Source: Candidatus Limimonas egerieequi
GTDB lineage: Bacteria > Bacillota > Clostridia > Oscillospirales > Acutalibacteraceae
NCBI GenBank assembly: GCA_018064455.1
Contig: JAGHVH010000023.1
Coordinates: 1-39,452, forward strand
Length of the DNA: 39,452 bases
Reading direction: 5' to 3'
Under the pieces are notes generated by a model. That model saw nothing but the letters and a program-made list of their open reading frames with translations. It was not told the DNA's origin and ran no database searches. Shown here in pieces: positions 25,138 through 34,891 of this stretch; positions within the stretch are counted from its first letter, which is position 1, and the number at the start of each line of letters is the position of its first letter. A program made the position numbers and the translations under genes.

Positions 25138-26115
25138 TTGAAGGACCGTTTTGATAGAAATATTGACTATCTTAGGATATCTGTAACAGATAGATGTAAC
25201 CTTCGCTGCGTGTATTGCATGCCGGAGGAGGGCGTAGAGTCAATTCCTCATCAGGATGTTTTAACATATGAGGAGATTATGCGACTCGTACGCATCTCTG
25301 CAGGCCTTGGCGTTACACGCATAAGGCTCACCGGTGGAGAGCCTTTGGTGCGAAAAGGTATTGAAAATTTGGTAGCTGACATCAAAGCGGTACCAGGAAT
25401 TGAACAGGTCTCAATTACAACGAATGGAATCCTTCTTCCAGAGAAGTTTGAGGCGCTTCACTCTGCGGGTATTGACGCAGTAAATATAAGCCTCGATACA
25501 CTTGATGTGGAGAAGTTTAAAAAGATAACAAGGCGCGAGGGATTCGAGCGCGTAATGGAAGCGATAAAGCTTTGCACGGATGCTGGCATCAAGACCAAGA
25601 TTAACTGTGTTGCCATGAAGGGCGTCAACGACGACGAGTTCTTGGCAATAGCTGAGCTTGCACGTGACCTGCCTGTGTGTGTTCGCTTTATCGAGTTTAT
25701 GCCAGTGGGCAAAAATGATTTTGAGAAGTGCGTTCCTTGGCAGGAAATCAAGGATACACTTGATGCAAGTTTTGGTCCAATGGCAGTGGACATTGAGCCA
25801 CATGGTAACGGCCCAGCCGTTTACTTTAAGCCAGATGGGTTTAAGGGCTCAATTGGATTTATCTCTGCTATGACTTGTGCTTTCTGTGACAAGTGTAACA
25901 GGGTAAGGCTTACAGCAGAGGGCTTTTTAAAGCTTTGCCTTCAGTATGATGTTGGCACATCGCTTCGCGACATCATGAGAGCGGGCGCTACCGACGAGGA
26001 ACTTGCGACCGCAATTAAAACCACTGTGTGGAACAAACCAAAAGAGCACACATTCAATGATTATGAAGGTGCAGAGGATATAGAAGAGAATAGTATGTCA
26101 AGAATTGGAGGCTAG
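25138..26115 (+). CDS. moaA: GTP 3',8-cyclase MoaA
   Basis: Radical SAM enzyme that with MoaC turns GTP into cyclic pyranopterin monophosphate, the first step of pterin cofactor synthesis. 325 residues. The SAM cluster ligands are C20, C24 and C27 (DRCNLRCVYCMP). The second cluster ligands lie near the C-terminus (TCAFCDKCNRVRLTAEGFLK), and the protein ends in the GG tail needed for activity. The start is TTG at 25138, with AGGAGGTGAGG upstream. It is the first gene of the riboswitch-controlled synthesis operon. Confidence 0.97.
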   Translation: MKDRFDRNIDYLRISVTDRCNLRCVYCMPEEGVESIPHQDVLTYEEIMRLVRISAGLGVTRIRLTGGEPLVRKGIENLVADIKAVPGIEQVSITTNGILLPEKFEALHSAGIDAVNISLDTLDVEKFKKITRREGFERVMEAIKLCTDAGIKTKINCVAMKGVNDDEFLAIAELARDLPVCVRFIEFMPVGKNDFEKCVPWQEIKDTLDASFGPMAVDIEPHGNGPAVYFKPDGFKGSIGFISAMTCAFCDKCNRVRLTAEGFLKLCLQYDVGTSLRDIMRAGATDEELATAIKTTVWNKPKEHTFNDYEGAEDIEENSMSRIGG

Positions 26116-26116
26116 T

Positions 26117-26491
26117 ATGATAGACCTAAATGCTTGGTTGGACGAGGCCAAGAAAGATCCATCAGCCAAACAGTGTGGCATGTATTTGACACACAACGGC
26201 GTAGTTCGAGAGACAGCGAAAGCAACAGTCCGTGAGGGCAAAGAAGCTGACCTCGTACACGGTATGAAGTTTTCATATGATCAAGAAAAAGTTGATAAGG
26301 CAGTAGAGGAAACTCTTAAAATGGACGGCATCTACTATGTTCGTACTTGGCTAAACAGTGGCGAACTCAAAGTTGGTGACGACATAATGTTTGTCCTTAT
26401 CGGTGGAGACATTAGACCAAGAGTAGTTGATGCACTAAACTTTCTTGTAGGGGAACTTAAATCAAACTGTGTGGAGGAGATTGAACTATGA
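26117..26491 (+). CDS. moaE: Divergent MoaE-like protein (molybdopterin synthase large subunit)
   Basis: 124 residues, shorter than the usual MoaE of about 150. It aligns over the core: GMYLTHNGVVRE for the strand with the conserved Arg, then YYVRTWLNSGELKVGDDIMFV for the VxVxHRxGxLxxGDE block, and GGDIRPRVVDALNFLVGELK for HRxxAF and the first active-site Lys. The usual HR pair and the WKKE tail are replaced (TWLNSG, EEIEL), so the active site is unusual. The start ATG at 26117 follows GGAGG; an earlier frame from 26105 lies inside moaA. It overlaps the next gene by ATGA. Confidence 0.75.
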   Translation: MIDLNAWLDEAKKDPSAKQCGMYLTHNGVVRETAKATVREGKEADLVHGMKFSYDQEKVDKAVEETLKMDGIYYVRTWLNSGELKVGDDIMFVLIGGDIRPRVVDALNFLVGELKSNCVEEIEL

Positions 26492-26991
26492 GTGAGCAGA
26501 TAAAGATTAAGGCAGCAATTCTTACCATGTCTGATAAGGGCTCAAAGGGTGAGCGCGAGGACCTCTCTGGTCCTGCTATCAAGGACTTTATCGAGCCATA
26601 TGGATATGAAGTTGTTGATTATAAAATAATTCCTGATGACTTTGATATCATCAGAAAAGAGATTAAGCGTATAGCTGATGAAGACATTGCAAATGTCCTT
26701 TTCACAACTGGTGGTACTGGTTTTTCACAGAGAGATGTAACTCCAGAGGCAACTAAGGCTGTTTGCCCACGTGAGGTTCCTGGTATCCCAGAGGCAATGC
26801 GCGCTGCATCAATGCAGATAACAGACAAGGCTATGCTCTCAAGAGCAGCAGCGGGCATTAGAAAGAACACATTGGTTATTAATATGCCTGGTTCTCCAAA
26901 GGCAGTGGTTGAGAGTCTTGAAGTAATCATCAAGCCACTTCGTCACGGCATAGAGATACTTGTTGGTGAGGCTTCGGAGTGTGCTAGGTAA
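26488..26991 (+). CDS. mog: Molybdopterin adenylyltransferase, MogA/MoaB family
   Basis: 167 residues. It adenylates the pterin dithiolene ahead of metal insertion. The family signature TTGGTGFSQRDVTPEAT and the substrate loop NMPGSPKAVVESL are intact. It overlaps moaE by four bases and moeA by one base. MogA and MoaB cannot be told apart with confidence here, and in archaea and some W users the MoaB protein does this step. Confidence 0.92.
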   Translation: MSEQIKIKAAILTMSDKGSKGEREDLSGPAIKDFIEPYGYEVVDYKIIPDDFDIIRKEIKRIADEDIANVLFTTGGTGFSQRDVTPEATKAVCPREVPGIPEAMRAASMQITDKAMLSRAAAGIRKNTLVINMPGSPKAVVESLEVIIKPLRHGIEILVGEASECAR

Positions 26992-28211
26992 TGTTAACTG
27001 TAAAAACTTCAGCGGAAGCAACCGCTATAATTTTTGATACATTTGGAAAAATAAAAATGCCAACCGAGAAAGTAGATATTCTTTCGTCGGTTGGTCGTGT
27101 TTTATCAAAGGACATTATCTCAAAGGAGAATGTCCCAGATTTTAATCGTTCAACGGTAGATGGCTATGCAGTACTTGCCGAGAGCACTTTCGGTTGTTCT
27201 GAGTCCATCCCTGCAATACTTGATTTTAAAGGTCAAGTGTTGATGGGTGAGACCCCAACAATGACTGTTGGTAAGGGAGAGTGCGTATATGTGCCAACTG
27301 GTGGTGAGTTGCCAGAGGGTGCCAATGCAATGGTAATGATTGAGTACGCAGAGGACTATGGCGATGGCACAATTGGTATGTGCAAGCCGTCGGCTCCTGG
27401 ACAGCACGTCGCTTTTAGAGGCGATGATGTCAAGGTCGGAGATGCTCTTTTGACCAGTGGCACCAAGCTCGAACCACGCCACATTGGCGTATTGGCAGCA
27501 CTTGGCGTAAGTGAAGTTAGTGTTTTCAAAAAGCCAAGCGTTGCAGTAATCTCAACTGGTGATGAGCTTGTTGATGTAACAGAGTCACCAAAGGGTGCTC
27601 AGGTTCGTGATATCAATAGCTATACTATCAGCACAGCACTGATGGAACTTGGCTGTGATGTTAAAAAGATTGGTATTGTTGTAGACGACCTTCCACTTCT
27701 TGAAAGTAAAATTGCTGATGCAGTGGCTACTTGTGACATGGTAATTGTATCAGGCGGCAGTTCAGTTGGTGTGAAGGACGCAACTTTTAAAGTATATGAC
27801 AAACTCGGAGAGGTGCTTTTCCATGGCATAGCAATCAAGCCTGGAAAGCCAACCATCCTTGCAAATATATCTGGCAAGCCTTGCTTTGGCCTTCCTGGAC
27901 ATCCGCTTGCAGCGTATTATATTTTCCATCTCTTCGTAAGCCCACTTGTTTCATCAATGGCTGGAGTGGCAGCAGGCAAAGTAGCGGACACAAGAATCGC
28001 TTCTCTTTCACTCTCGGTTCCATGTAACCATGGACGTGAGGAGTGTATTGGGGTTAAGTTCGTTGAAAAGGACGACAAAACAGTTGCTGAACCAGTCTAT
28101 GCCAAGTCGGGACTTATCAGTAACTTGTCGGAATCAGATGGATTCATTAGAATTCCAAGGGACTGTGAGGGCCTTTCACAGGGCCAAGAAGTAGAGGTGG
28201 AATTGTTTTGA
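26991..28211 (+). CDS. moeA: Molybdopterin molybdenumtransferase MoeA (copy 1)
   Basis: 406 residues. It inserts Mo or W into the adenylated pterin. The MoeA hallmarks are PDFNRSTVDGYAV (domain I/II), YVPTGGELPEGANAMVMIEY, STGDELVDV, and the MoCF-binding block VSGGSSVGVKDATF followed by [14 protein letters not shown] and GLPGHPLAAYYIF. The start ATG overlaps the previous stop. A second, fused MoeA follows directly. Confidence 0.94.
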   Translation: MLTVKTSAEATAIIFDTFGKIKMPTEKVDILSSVGRVLSKDIISKENVPDFNRSTVDGYAVLAESTFGCSESIPAILDFKGQVLMGETPTMTVGKGECVYVPTGGELPEGANAMVMIEYAEDYGDGTIGMCKPSAPGQHVAFRGDDVKVGDALLTSGTKLEPRHIGVLAALGVSEVSVFKKPSVAVISTGDELVDVTESPKGAQVRDINSYTISTALMELGCDVKKIGIVVDDLPLLESKIADAVATCDMVIVSGGSSVGVKDATFKVYDKLGEVLFHGIAIKPGKPTILANISGKPCFGLPGHPLAAYYIFHLFVSPLVSSMAGVAAGKVADTRIASLSLSVPCNHGREECIGVKFVEKDDKTVAEPVYAKSGLISNLSESDGFIRIPRDCEGLSQGQEVEVELF

Positions 28212-30094
28212 AATACGAGTACTTAACAAATGAAGATTTAGATATAGCGGTAAACGAGTATATCGCTGCGCTTAAAAGTGAAGGCCTAAACGTCAAGACA
28301 GAGGTTATCCCTGTCTTTGAAGCTGCAGGCCGTATCACTGCAAATCCAGTATATGCCCACATCTGTGCGCCGCATTACAATGCAGCAGCGATGGATGGCA
28401 TAGCGCTCATGGCGAACGTAACATTTGGTGCAACAGAGACTACACCGGTTAAACTGACACCTGATCAGTTTATTCAGGTTGACACTGGTGACCCAATGCC
28501 TGATGGCACTGATGCTGTTGTTATGATAGAGGATGTTGTTCGCGATGGCGACAACGTACTCCTCTATAGTGCAGCAGTGCCATGGCAGCACATTCGCCAA
28601 GTTGGCGAAGATGTCTGCGCCGGCGATATGATTTTGCCTTCGTTTACTGAAATTACTCCAGCAGCACTCGGCGCAATGCTCGCCGGCGGCGTACTTAACG
28701 TTGCTGTTGTTAAGCCTCCAGTTGTTGGCATCATCCCAACTGGTGACGAGATAGTTGCACCTTGTGAGAACCCAGCACCTGGTGACATCATTGAGTTTAA
28801 CTCAACTATCTTCTCTGGCATCTTGAGGTCTTGGGGTGCAATCCCAAAGACATATCCAATTATCAAGGATATCAAGGAAGATATTATAAATACGATGAAA
28901 CAGGCAGTAGAGGAATGCGATGCTGTCATCATCAACGCTGGTTCTTCCGCTGGCCGTGATGACTATTCTTCCCTTGCGGTAGGAACTGTTGGCAAGGTCC
29001 TCTATCACGGCATCGCAATCAAGCCAGGCAAGCCTGCAATACTGGGCTTCGCAAAAGACACACCAATCCTTGGTGTGCCAGGATACCCAGTATCTGGCAT
29101 TATCGTGCTTGATCAGATAATGCGCCCAGTCATCGAGATAATGACAGGACGCAATCTTCATAGACAGGAAAAAATCACAGCGACTCTTGGCCGTATGATG
29201 ACTTCCCCATTAAAGTATCGTGAGTTTGTACGTGTTCGTATTGGCGTAAATGAAAAGGGTGAGTATATCGCAACACCTCTAAGTCGTGGAGCGGGTGTCG
29301 TAACATCCTTCGTTAAGGCAGATGGCATCATTGATGTTGATAAGGACTGCGAAGGATATGCTGCGGGAGACAAGGTGGAGGTTATCCTCCTTCGCCCAAA
29401 GGCTGACCTTGATAATACACTTACAATTATCGGAAGTCATGACCCAATTATCGATGAGATTACTGATATTTTAAAGCGCGACAACAAGGACTCAGTTGTA
29501 TCATCTTCACACGTTGGCTCGATGGGTGCAATTATGGCAATCAAGCGTGGAGAGGCACAGATGGGTGCAATCCATCTTCTTGATGAGAACACTGGAAAAT
29601 ATAACGACGTCTATGTTAATAAGCATTTTCCAAATGGTGGCGTAGTGCTTGAAAAAGGTGTAAAACGTATTCAAGGCCTTATGATTGCAAAGGGTAATCC
29701 AAAGGGAATTAAGGGATTTGCCGATATAAGCCGTGATGATATATCATATGTAAATCGTCAGAAGGGTTCAGGTACTCGAATCCTCTGCGATTACTTGATG
29801 AGCCAAAATGGCATCAAGGAATCAGATGTATATGGCTATGAACGTGAAGAGTTCACGCATACATCTGTTGCGGCACAGATAGCATCAGGCACAGCTGACG
29901 CTGGCCTTGGTATTTATTCTGCAGCGCTCACATACGATTTGGATTTCATCCCAATCTGTAATGAGGAATATGACTTCCTCATTGATGAGAGCGCAATAGG
30001 CTCAGAGAAAATTCAATCTTTCCTCAAGGTGCTTCACAGTGATGAACTAAAGCAGAGGCTTGTACGTTTAGGAGGTTATGAGACATGGGACTGA
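28208..30094 (+). CDS. MoeA (copy 2) fused to a periplasmic-binding-protein-like domain
   Basis: 628 residues. Residues 1 to about 400 are a full MoeA ([79 protein letters not shown]). Residues about 410-628 form a PBP_like domain ([65 protein letters not shown]), the type known to bind oxyanions in ModE-like regulators and related fusions. The start TTG at 28208 overlaps the stop of copy 1, with GAGGTGG upstream. The fusion is known in anaerobes. The two MoeA copies may separate Mo from W insertion, as proposed for archaea. Confidence 0.9.
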   Translation: MKYEYLTNEDLDIAVNEYIAALKSEGLNVKTEVIPVFEAAGRITANPVYAHICAPHYNAAAMDGIALMANVTFGATETTPVKLTPDQFIQVDTGDPMPDGTDAVVMIEDVVRDGDNVLLYSAAVPWQHIRQVGEDVCAGDMILPSFTEITPAALGAMLAGGVLNVAVVKPPVVGIIPTGDEIVAPCENPAPGDIIEFNSTIFSGILRSWGAIPKTYPIIKDIKEDIINTMKQAVEECDAVIINAGSSAGRDDYSSLAVGTVGKVLYHGIAIKPGKPAILGFAKDTPILGVPGYPVSGIIVLDQIMRPVIEIMTGRNLHRQEKITATLGRMMTSPLKYREFVRVRIGVNEKGEYIATPLSRGAGVVTSFVKADGIIDVDKDCEGYAAGDKVEVILLRPKADLDNTLTIIGSHDPIIDEITDILKRDNKDSVVSSSHVGSMGAIMAIKRGEAQMGAIHLLDENTGKYNDVYVNKHFPNGGVVLEKGVKRIQGLMIAKGNPKGIKGFADISRDDISYVNRQKGSGTRILCDYLMSQNGIKESDVYGYEREEFTHTSVAAQIASGTADAGLGIYSAALTYDLDFIPICNEEYDFLIDESAIGSEKIQSFLKVLHSDELKQRLVRLGGYETWD

Positions 30095-30552
30095 CACATA
30101 TCGATGAAAAAGGCGACGCACGCATGGTTGATGTTGGTGAGAAAGAATACACTCATCGCACAGCAAAGGCACAGGCAGTTGTTACAATGAAGCCAGAGAC
30201 ATTGTCTTTGATTATCGAAGGCAAAGTTCCAAAAGGAGATGTCTTCTCATGTGCTCGTATAGCAGGCATAATGGCTGCAAAGAAGACATTCGAACTAATC
30301 CCAATGTGCCATCCACTTCCTATTGAAAATATCTCAGTTGAGCTTGAACCGGTTGGTGATAACAAGGTAAAGATTGTTTCCACAGTCAAGACAACATATA
30401 AGACTGGAATTGAGATGGAAGCATTAACTGCTGCAAATGTTGCTGCACTCACAATCTATGATATGTGCAAGGCAGTTGATAGGAGCATGGAAATATCTGA
30501 TTGTTACCTTCTTTACAAAGATGGTGGAAAATCAGGAGTATATGAGAGATAA
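30085..30552 (+). CDS. moaC: Cyclic pyranopterin monophosphate synthase MoaC
   Basis: 155 residues. It converts the MoaA product to cyclic pyranopterin monophosphate. Family motifs are present: [70 protein letters not shown], and the C-terminal Lys/Gly loop KDGGKSGVY. It overlaps the end of the fused moeA by ten bases, with GGAGG inside that gene. It is the last gene of the operon. moaD is absent here and is found near 38334. Confidence 0.97.
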   Translation: MGLTHIDEKGDARMVDVGEKEYTHRTAKAQAVVTMKPETLSLIIEGKVPKGDVFSCARIAGIMAAKKTFELIPMCHPLPIENISVELEPVGDNKVKIVSTVKTTYKTGIEMEALTAANVAALTIYDMCKAVDRSMEISDCYLLYKDGGKSGVYER

Positions 30553-30556
30553 AAAG

Positions 30557-30590
30557 AACCCTCCGTTTTCAAAACGGAGGGTTTGTTTTA
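30557..30590 (+). terminator. Bidirectional terminator between moaC and the peptide-binding lipoprotein
   Basis: A perfect 13-base inverted repeat AACCCTCCGTTTT/AAAACGGAGGGTT around one base (in practice a 10-bp stem with a small loop) has T-rich flanks on both strands. It closes moaC on the plus strand and the convergent gene on the minus strand. Confidence 0.9.
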
Positions 30591-32225
30591 TTTGTAGAAT
30601 GCCATTATTGTGCCCGATGGGCGAAGGGTTACATCCTTCGCATTCTCGTTGTATGCAATGTATGTGTCGACAGCGAGGACTGGGATAAAGTAACCGTTGT
30701 TGAGAAGTGATGTCTCACATGTGGTGAGAGCATTTGAAAGTTCAGCTTTTGTTTTAGCGGTGTAAGTTGAATTTACAAGCCTGTCGTATTCCTGACTTTC
30801 AAGGAAGATTATGTTGTTTGGATCCTCTGTTGTGAAACGCTTTAGGAAGTCACTTGCAAGGAAATCAGAAGATACAATTGTGGTGTAGGCGATATCATAT
30901 TCGCCCTTTCCTATTATCTTATCAAGCTCTGTTTGAGTCTCGTATGGCTCAAGTGAAAGTGTGAGTGTTACACCGAAAAGTTTTTGCCAATCTTGGAGGG
31001 CTTGCTTGATAACTGGAACGTCCTCTTCAAGGCAAACAAGCTTTAAGTTGAGTGTAAGTTTGAATTTCTCTTTGACATCCTTCTTTTCGCCTTCGTGGCT
31101 ATCTTCGCCTTCGCCAACAGTTTCTGTTTTGACATTTTCCTCGCCACTCTTAACACGCTTGAACGCTGTGAGTGCCGCATCCATGTCAAAGCCAGGGCCC
31201 TGTACTATGTTGGCATTTGCGCGGTACGATGTGCCCGCGTGGATGTTGCAGCATGCTGGCACGATGCCTTCGGCACGTGCCTGACCATCGGCAACAATTG
31301 CGTCAACATTGGTTGACTGCGCAAATGCGAGGCGAAGACTCTTGTATGTCACGAAAGGTTCGTGAGATGCGTTGAGGCAGAATGTCTTAACTGCATTCTT
31401 ATATCTTGATGTTGAGTAGGACTCATCGAGCTTTTTGGATTCGTCCTTTGTAACAGACATGATATCAAATTTAAGGTTGTTGTCCTCTGTTCTAACAGAG
31501 AACCTAACTGTGTTATAAAGTGCTGGATGGTCACCTTTGTAGTCCTCGTTTTTCTTGAGAGTTACAAGGCCGTTCTCCTCATCAAAGAGTCCAAGGAAGT
31601 AAGGTCCGTTTGACATGAGGAGGCTGGTTGAGAGGCCATATCTGCCGGCGCATTCTTCAAAGAATGCCTCTTGGCATGGCATGCAGATTGGGAGTGCAAG
31701 AGTGGTCAAAAATCCCTCTGATGGAGATGACAGCTTGACAATCAATGTGTTGTCATCTTTTGCATATGCATCCTCAACGATGTTGAGGTATGATGCACCA
31801 GGGGCGCAGGTGATAGGGTCCTTTGCACGCTTAATAGCGAATGCAAAGTCATCAGCTGTGACTGTCTTTTTTATACTCTCAACAAAATCCTCTCCAAGTG
31901 AAGCGCTTGCATTTTTTGGTACTCTCCAAGCAGCATCACGAAGGTGAAATGTATATGTAAGACCATCGTCTGAAATTTCCCAACTTGTTGCAACACCATT
32001 CTGAATGTTACCAGATTTATCAATTCTAATAAGTCCTTCAAAACAGTTGTTGATGATTGTCTCAAGGTCGATACCTTCTGCTATTTGAGCATCGTACGAA
32101 ACTGGTACGCTGCTTATTGGTGCAGTCACTGCGCTTGCCTTTTCCTTCTTGCAAGCGGCAAGCGTGAGAAGCATTGAAAATATTAAAATGACAACTAAAA
32201 TGCGTTTAGTGATATTGGAATTCAA
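30588..32225 (-). CDS. Oligopeptide-type ABC substrate-binding lipoprotein
   Basis: 545 residues, SBP_bac_5 (OppA/DppA) family. Lipobox TLAAC with C25. Typical stretches are IDLETIINNCFEGLIRIDKSG, VATSWEISDDGLTYTFHLRD, VTADDFAFAIKRAKDP and LKKNEDYKGDHPALYNTVRF; a charged Glu/Lys-rich insert lies around residues 380-400. The start is TTG at 32225, with AGGAGGA at the right distance; a GTG at 32243 would put the ribosome site inside the gene. No permease or ATPase genes are next to it, so it is an orphan binding protein. A TGGTAAAAT-type -10 can be seen upstream, but no good -35. Confidence 0.9.
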   Translation of the reverse strand: MNSNITKRILVVILIFSMLLTLAACKKEKASAVTAPISSVPVSYDAQIAEGIDLETIINNCFEGLIRIDKSGNIQNGVATSWEISDDGLTYTFHLRDAAWRVPKNASASLGEDFVESIKKTVTADDFAFAIKRAKDPITCAPGASYLNIVEDAYAKDDNTLIVKLSSPSEGFLTTLALPICMPCQEAFFEECAGRYGLSTSLLMSNGPYFLGLFDEENGLVTLKKNEDYKGDHPALYNTVRFSVRTEDNNLKFDIMSVTKDESKKLDESYSTSRYKNAVKTFCLNASHEPFVTYKSLRLAFAQSTNVDAIVADGQARAEGIVPACCNIHAGTSYRANANIVQGPGFDMDAALTAFKRVKSGEENVKTETVGEGEDSHEGEKKDVKEKFKLTLNLKLVCLEEDVPVIKQALQDWQKLFGVTLTLSLEPYETQTELDKIIGKGEYDIAYTTIVSSDFLASDFLKRFTTEDPNNIIFLESQEYDRLVNSTYTAKTKAELSNALTTCETSLLNNGYFIPVLAVDTYIAYNENAKDVTLRPSGTIMAFYK

Positions 32226-32296
32226 AATTTTTCCTCCTGCCACTTAATCTATGGTTAATTTTACCATATATATCCCCTTGTTGCACTTCTTTTTTC

Positions 32297-32325
32297 TTGA
32301 CCCTTTTAATAGTACTGTGTATAAT
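32297..32325 (+). promoter_or_regulatory. Promoter of the GH3 gene
   Basis: TTGACC at 32297-32302 and TATAAT at 32320-32325 are spaced by 17 bases. The start point near 32332 gives a leader of about 50 bases before the ATG at 32381, which has GAGGAGA upstream. Confidence 0.8.
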
Positions 32326-32380
32326 TTATCTGTATATTTATGATTATTAATCGTATAGCAAATTTTGAGGAGAATCGATT

Positions 32381-34840
32381 ATGGATTACACAGAGCTTGT
32401 AAATCACATGTCCTTAAGAGAACAGGCCCGTCTCGTTACTGGCGCTGACTTTTGGCATACTTGGTCTGCTGTTAAGTATGGTCTTCCAAGCATTATGGTA
32501 AGCGATGGCCCTAACGGCCTCCGCAAGGAAGAAAACCATAAAGCTATCAAAGCAATATGCTTCCCATCAGCAACAGCTCTCGCTGCATCATTTGACCGTG
32601 GCGTTTTAGCACACGTTGGTAAGACAGTTGCAAACGAGTGCAAGGCTAAGCGTGTATCAGTCCTCTTGGGACCTGGTATTAATATTAAGCGTTCACCACT
32701 TTGTGGTAGAAACTTTGAATACTATTCTGAGGACCCAGTACTTGCTGGTGAACTTGGTGCAGCTTTCATCAATGCTGTTCAGGCAGAGGGTGTCGGTACA
32801 TCAATCAAACACTTCGCAGCAAACAGCACAGAGTCTCGCCGTATGGTATCAAATTCACTTGTTGATGACCGTGCACTCCGTGAGATTTATCTTCGTGGTT
32901 TTGAGATTGCTGTTAAGAAGGCACAACCTTGGACAATTATGCTTGCTTACAACAAACTCAACGGCACATACTGCACAGAGAATTCATGGCTCATAGAGAA
33001 CGTTCTTCGTGGCGAGTGGGGCTTTAAGGGACTTACAGTATCTGACTGGATTGCAACTAACAATCGTGTTGAGAGTCTTCACTGTGGTCTTGACCTTGAA
33101 ATGCCAGGCTCTGGTTATGCTAACGTACGCAAGATTGCTAAGGCATTCCGCAAGGGCGAACTTGATGCTAATGACTTGTCAGTTGCAGCATACAAGGTTG
33201 CAGAACTTGTAAATAAGGCAAAGCCAACACTCAAGACTCCAGCTCCAGAGTTTGACTATAAAGCTGATCACGATGTAGCTCGTATGGCTGCTGAGCAGTG
33301 CCCAGTTCTTCTTAAGAACAACGGTATCCTCCCAGTTAACGAGAATATGGAAATCGCAATCATCGGTGAGCGTGCGCTCAAGCCTATGTATCAGGGCTAC
33401 GGTAGTTCGCAGATTAATTCATATGATGTAGTAAGCGTAACTGATGCTTTTGCTAAAACCGGCAAGCACACAGAATACGCTCGTGGCTATGATATCAAGA
33501 AGCCTGATGAGGTTGATACCAAGCTCATCAGCGATGCAGTTGCAAAGGCAATGAAGGCACAGGTTGCTCTCGTATTTGTAAGTTGCGCAGAAATCGATGT
33601 ATGTGAAGGTGCTGACAGAAAGTCACTTGCACTTCCAAAGTCACAGGTAGCACTTATTGAGGCTGTTTGCGCAGCAAACCCTGATACAGCTGTTATCGTT
33701 ACATCAGGCAGCTCAATCGAGATGCCATGGGCAGATAAGCCAGCTGCAATCATGCAGACATACCTCCTTGGTGAGGCACAGGGACAGGCTCTTTACAATC
33801 TCCTCACAGGTAAAGTTTCTCCAAGCGGCAAGCTCCCAGAGACATATCCAATGAGCCTCTCTGATACACCTTGTCTTGATGATTACACAACAGGCAAGGA
33901 CAACAACCTCATCTATCGTGAGAGTATCTACGTTGGCTATCGTTACTATGAAAAGGCAAACGTTCCTGTACTCTTCCCATTTGGTCATGGACTTTCATAT
34001 ACAAAGTTTGATTATTCAAACCTTACACTTTCTAAGTCTTCAATCACACCAGATGAAAAGGTAACTCTTACATTCAACATCGCAAACAGTGGTTCATTCA
34101 GCGCAGCTGAAACAGCTCAAGTATATGTTGGCCTTAAGGATTCACTCGTTTACAGAGCAAAGAAGGAACTTAAGGACTTCGCAAAAGTTTATATTAACGC
34201 TGGTTCAAGCCAGACAGTTACTATTGAACTTGATAGAAGTGCATTTGAGTACTACTCACCAACACTTCGTGCATGGGTTGTAGAGCCAGGCACATATGAT
34301 ATTATGGTTGGTGCATCATCAGCAGATATTCGCCTTACAGCAACAATCGATGTTAAGTCTGATGAAGCAAACGGCGAAATAGACTATCGCGATGCAACAC
34401 CAAAGTATTGGAACGCTGACATCAAGAATGTTGACGAAGAGGACTTTGTTGATATCTTTGGTTCATATCCATCAGAGTTCGTTGGTGACAAGTCTGACGA
34501 TAGAATAACAAGCGCTAACTGTCTTGATGATCTTTGGGACAACAAGATCGGTGCCAAGATTCTTCCATTCCTTGAGACATACATGGGTCTCTTCTTTGAA
34601 AATGACCCAGCAATGTACGCTGTTGTCTATAACAGTATGATGACAGTCCCATTCAAGAGATTTGTAGCTGCAACTCACGGTGCTGTATCTGACCCAATGG
34701 TAGATGCAATAGTTCACTTCTTTAACAGTGGCTCAATCCTTGAGTCACTCATGGTTGCTGCAGCTGGTATTCCAGAGAGCATCATGAATATTGGTGAGCC
34801 AGTGCTTCGTGATTTCATTGAAAAACGCGCACGTGGCTAA
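32381..34840 (+). CDS. Glycoside hydrolase family 3 beta-glucosidase-like enzyme
   Basis: 819 residues, no signal peptide, so cytosolic. The GH3 catalytic barrel (about 1-270) has SDGPNGLR, RNFEYYSEDP (about 110-119), KHFAANS (143-149) and the nucleophile in SDW (D222). The second GH3 domain follows (about 300-550, with YQGYGSSQIN and LLGEAQGQALYNLLTGKVSPSGKLPET), then a fibronectin type III-like domain (YVGLKDSLVYRAKKELKDF) to about residue 660. A further C-terminal helical extension of about 150 residues is present. It probably hydrolyses short beta-glucosides taken up from plant or host glycans. Single gene, own promoter and terminator. Confidence 0.93.
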   Translation: MDYTELVNHMSLREQARLVTGADFWHTWSAVKYGLPSIMVSDGPNGLRKEENHKAIKAICFPSATALAASFDRGVLAHVGKTVANECKAKRVSVLLGPGINIKRSPLCGRNFEYYSEDPVLAGELGAAFINAVQAEGVGTSIKHFAANSTESRRMVSNSLVDDRALREIYLRGFEIAVKKAQPWTIMLAYNKLNGTYCTENSWLIENVLRGEWGFKGLTVSDWIATNNRVESLHCGLDLEMPGSGYANVRKIAKAFRKGELDANDLSVAAYKVAELVNKAKPTLKTPAPEFDYKADHDVARMAAEQCPVLLKNNGILPVNENMEIAIIGERALKPMYQGYGSSQINSYDVVSVTDAFAKTGKHTEYARGYDIKKPDEVDTKLISDAVAKAMKAQVALVFVSCAEIDVCEGADRKSLALPKSQVALIEAVCAANPDTAVIVTSGSSIEMPWADKPAAIMQTYLLGEAQGQALYNLLTGKVSPSGKLPETYPMSLSDTPCLDDYTTGKDNNLIYRESIYVGYRYYEKANVPVLFPFGHGLSYTKFDYSNLTLSKSSITPDEKVTLTFNIANSGSFSAAETAQVYVGLKDSLVYRAKKELKDFAKVYINAGSSQTVTIELDRSAFEYYSPTLRAWVVEPGTYDIMVGASSADIRLTATIDVKSDEANGEIDYRDATPKYWNADIKNVDEEDFVDIFGSYPSEFVGDKSDDRITSANCLDDLWDNKIGAKILPFLETYMGLFFENDPAMYAVVYNSMMTVPFKRFVAATHGAVSDPMVDAIVHFFNSGSILESLMVAAAGIPESIMNIGEPVLRDFIEKRARG

Positions 34841-34851
34841 GATAAAAATAA

Positions 34852-34886
34852 ACCCGCTTTAGTGAAGACTAAAGCGGGTCTTTTTT
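34852..34886 (+). terminator. Terminator after the GH3 gene, likely bidirectional
   Basis: The 12-bp stem ACCCGCTTTAGT/ACTAAAGCGGGT has a GAAG loop followed by CTTTTTT. The minus strand also runs into a T-rich stretch, so it can serve the convergent gene that ends at 34892. Confidence 0.93.
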
Positions 34887-34891
34887 ATTTG

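Noticed and set aside
30961-31947. Open frames on the plus strand opposite the peptide-binding protein gene
   Set aside because: No ribosome sites, no recognisable protein features; they mirror the codon pattern of the minus-strand gene.
32226-32243. GTG start at 32243 for the peptide-binding lipoprotein
   Set aside because: The AGGAGGA ribosome site lies inside that extension; TTG at 32225 is correctly spaced from it and begins the signal peptide.
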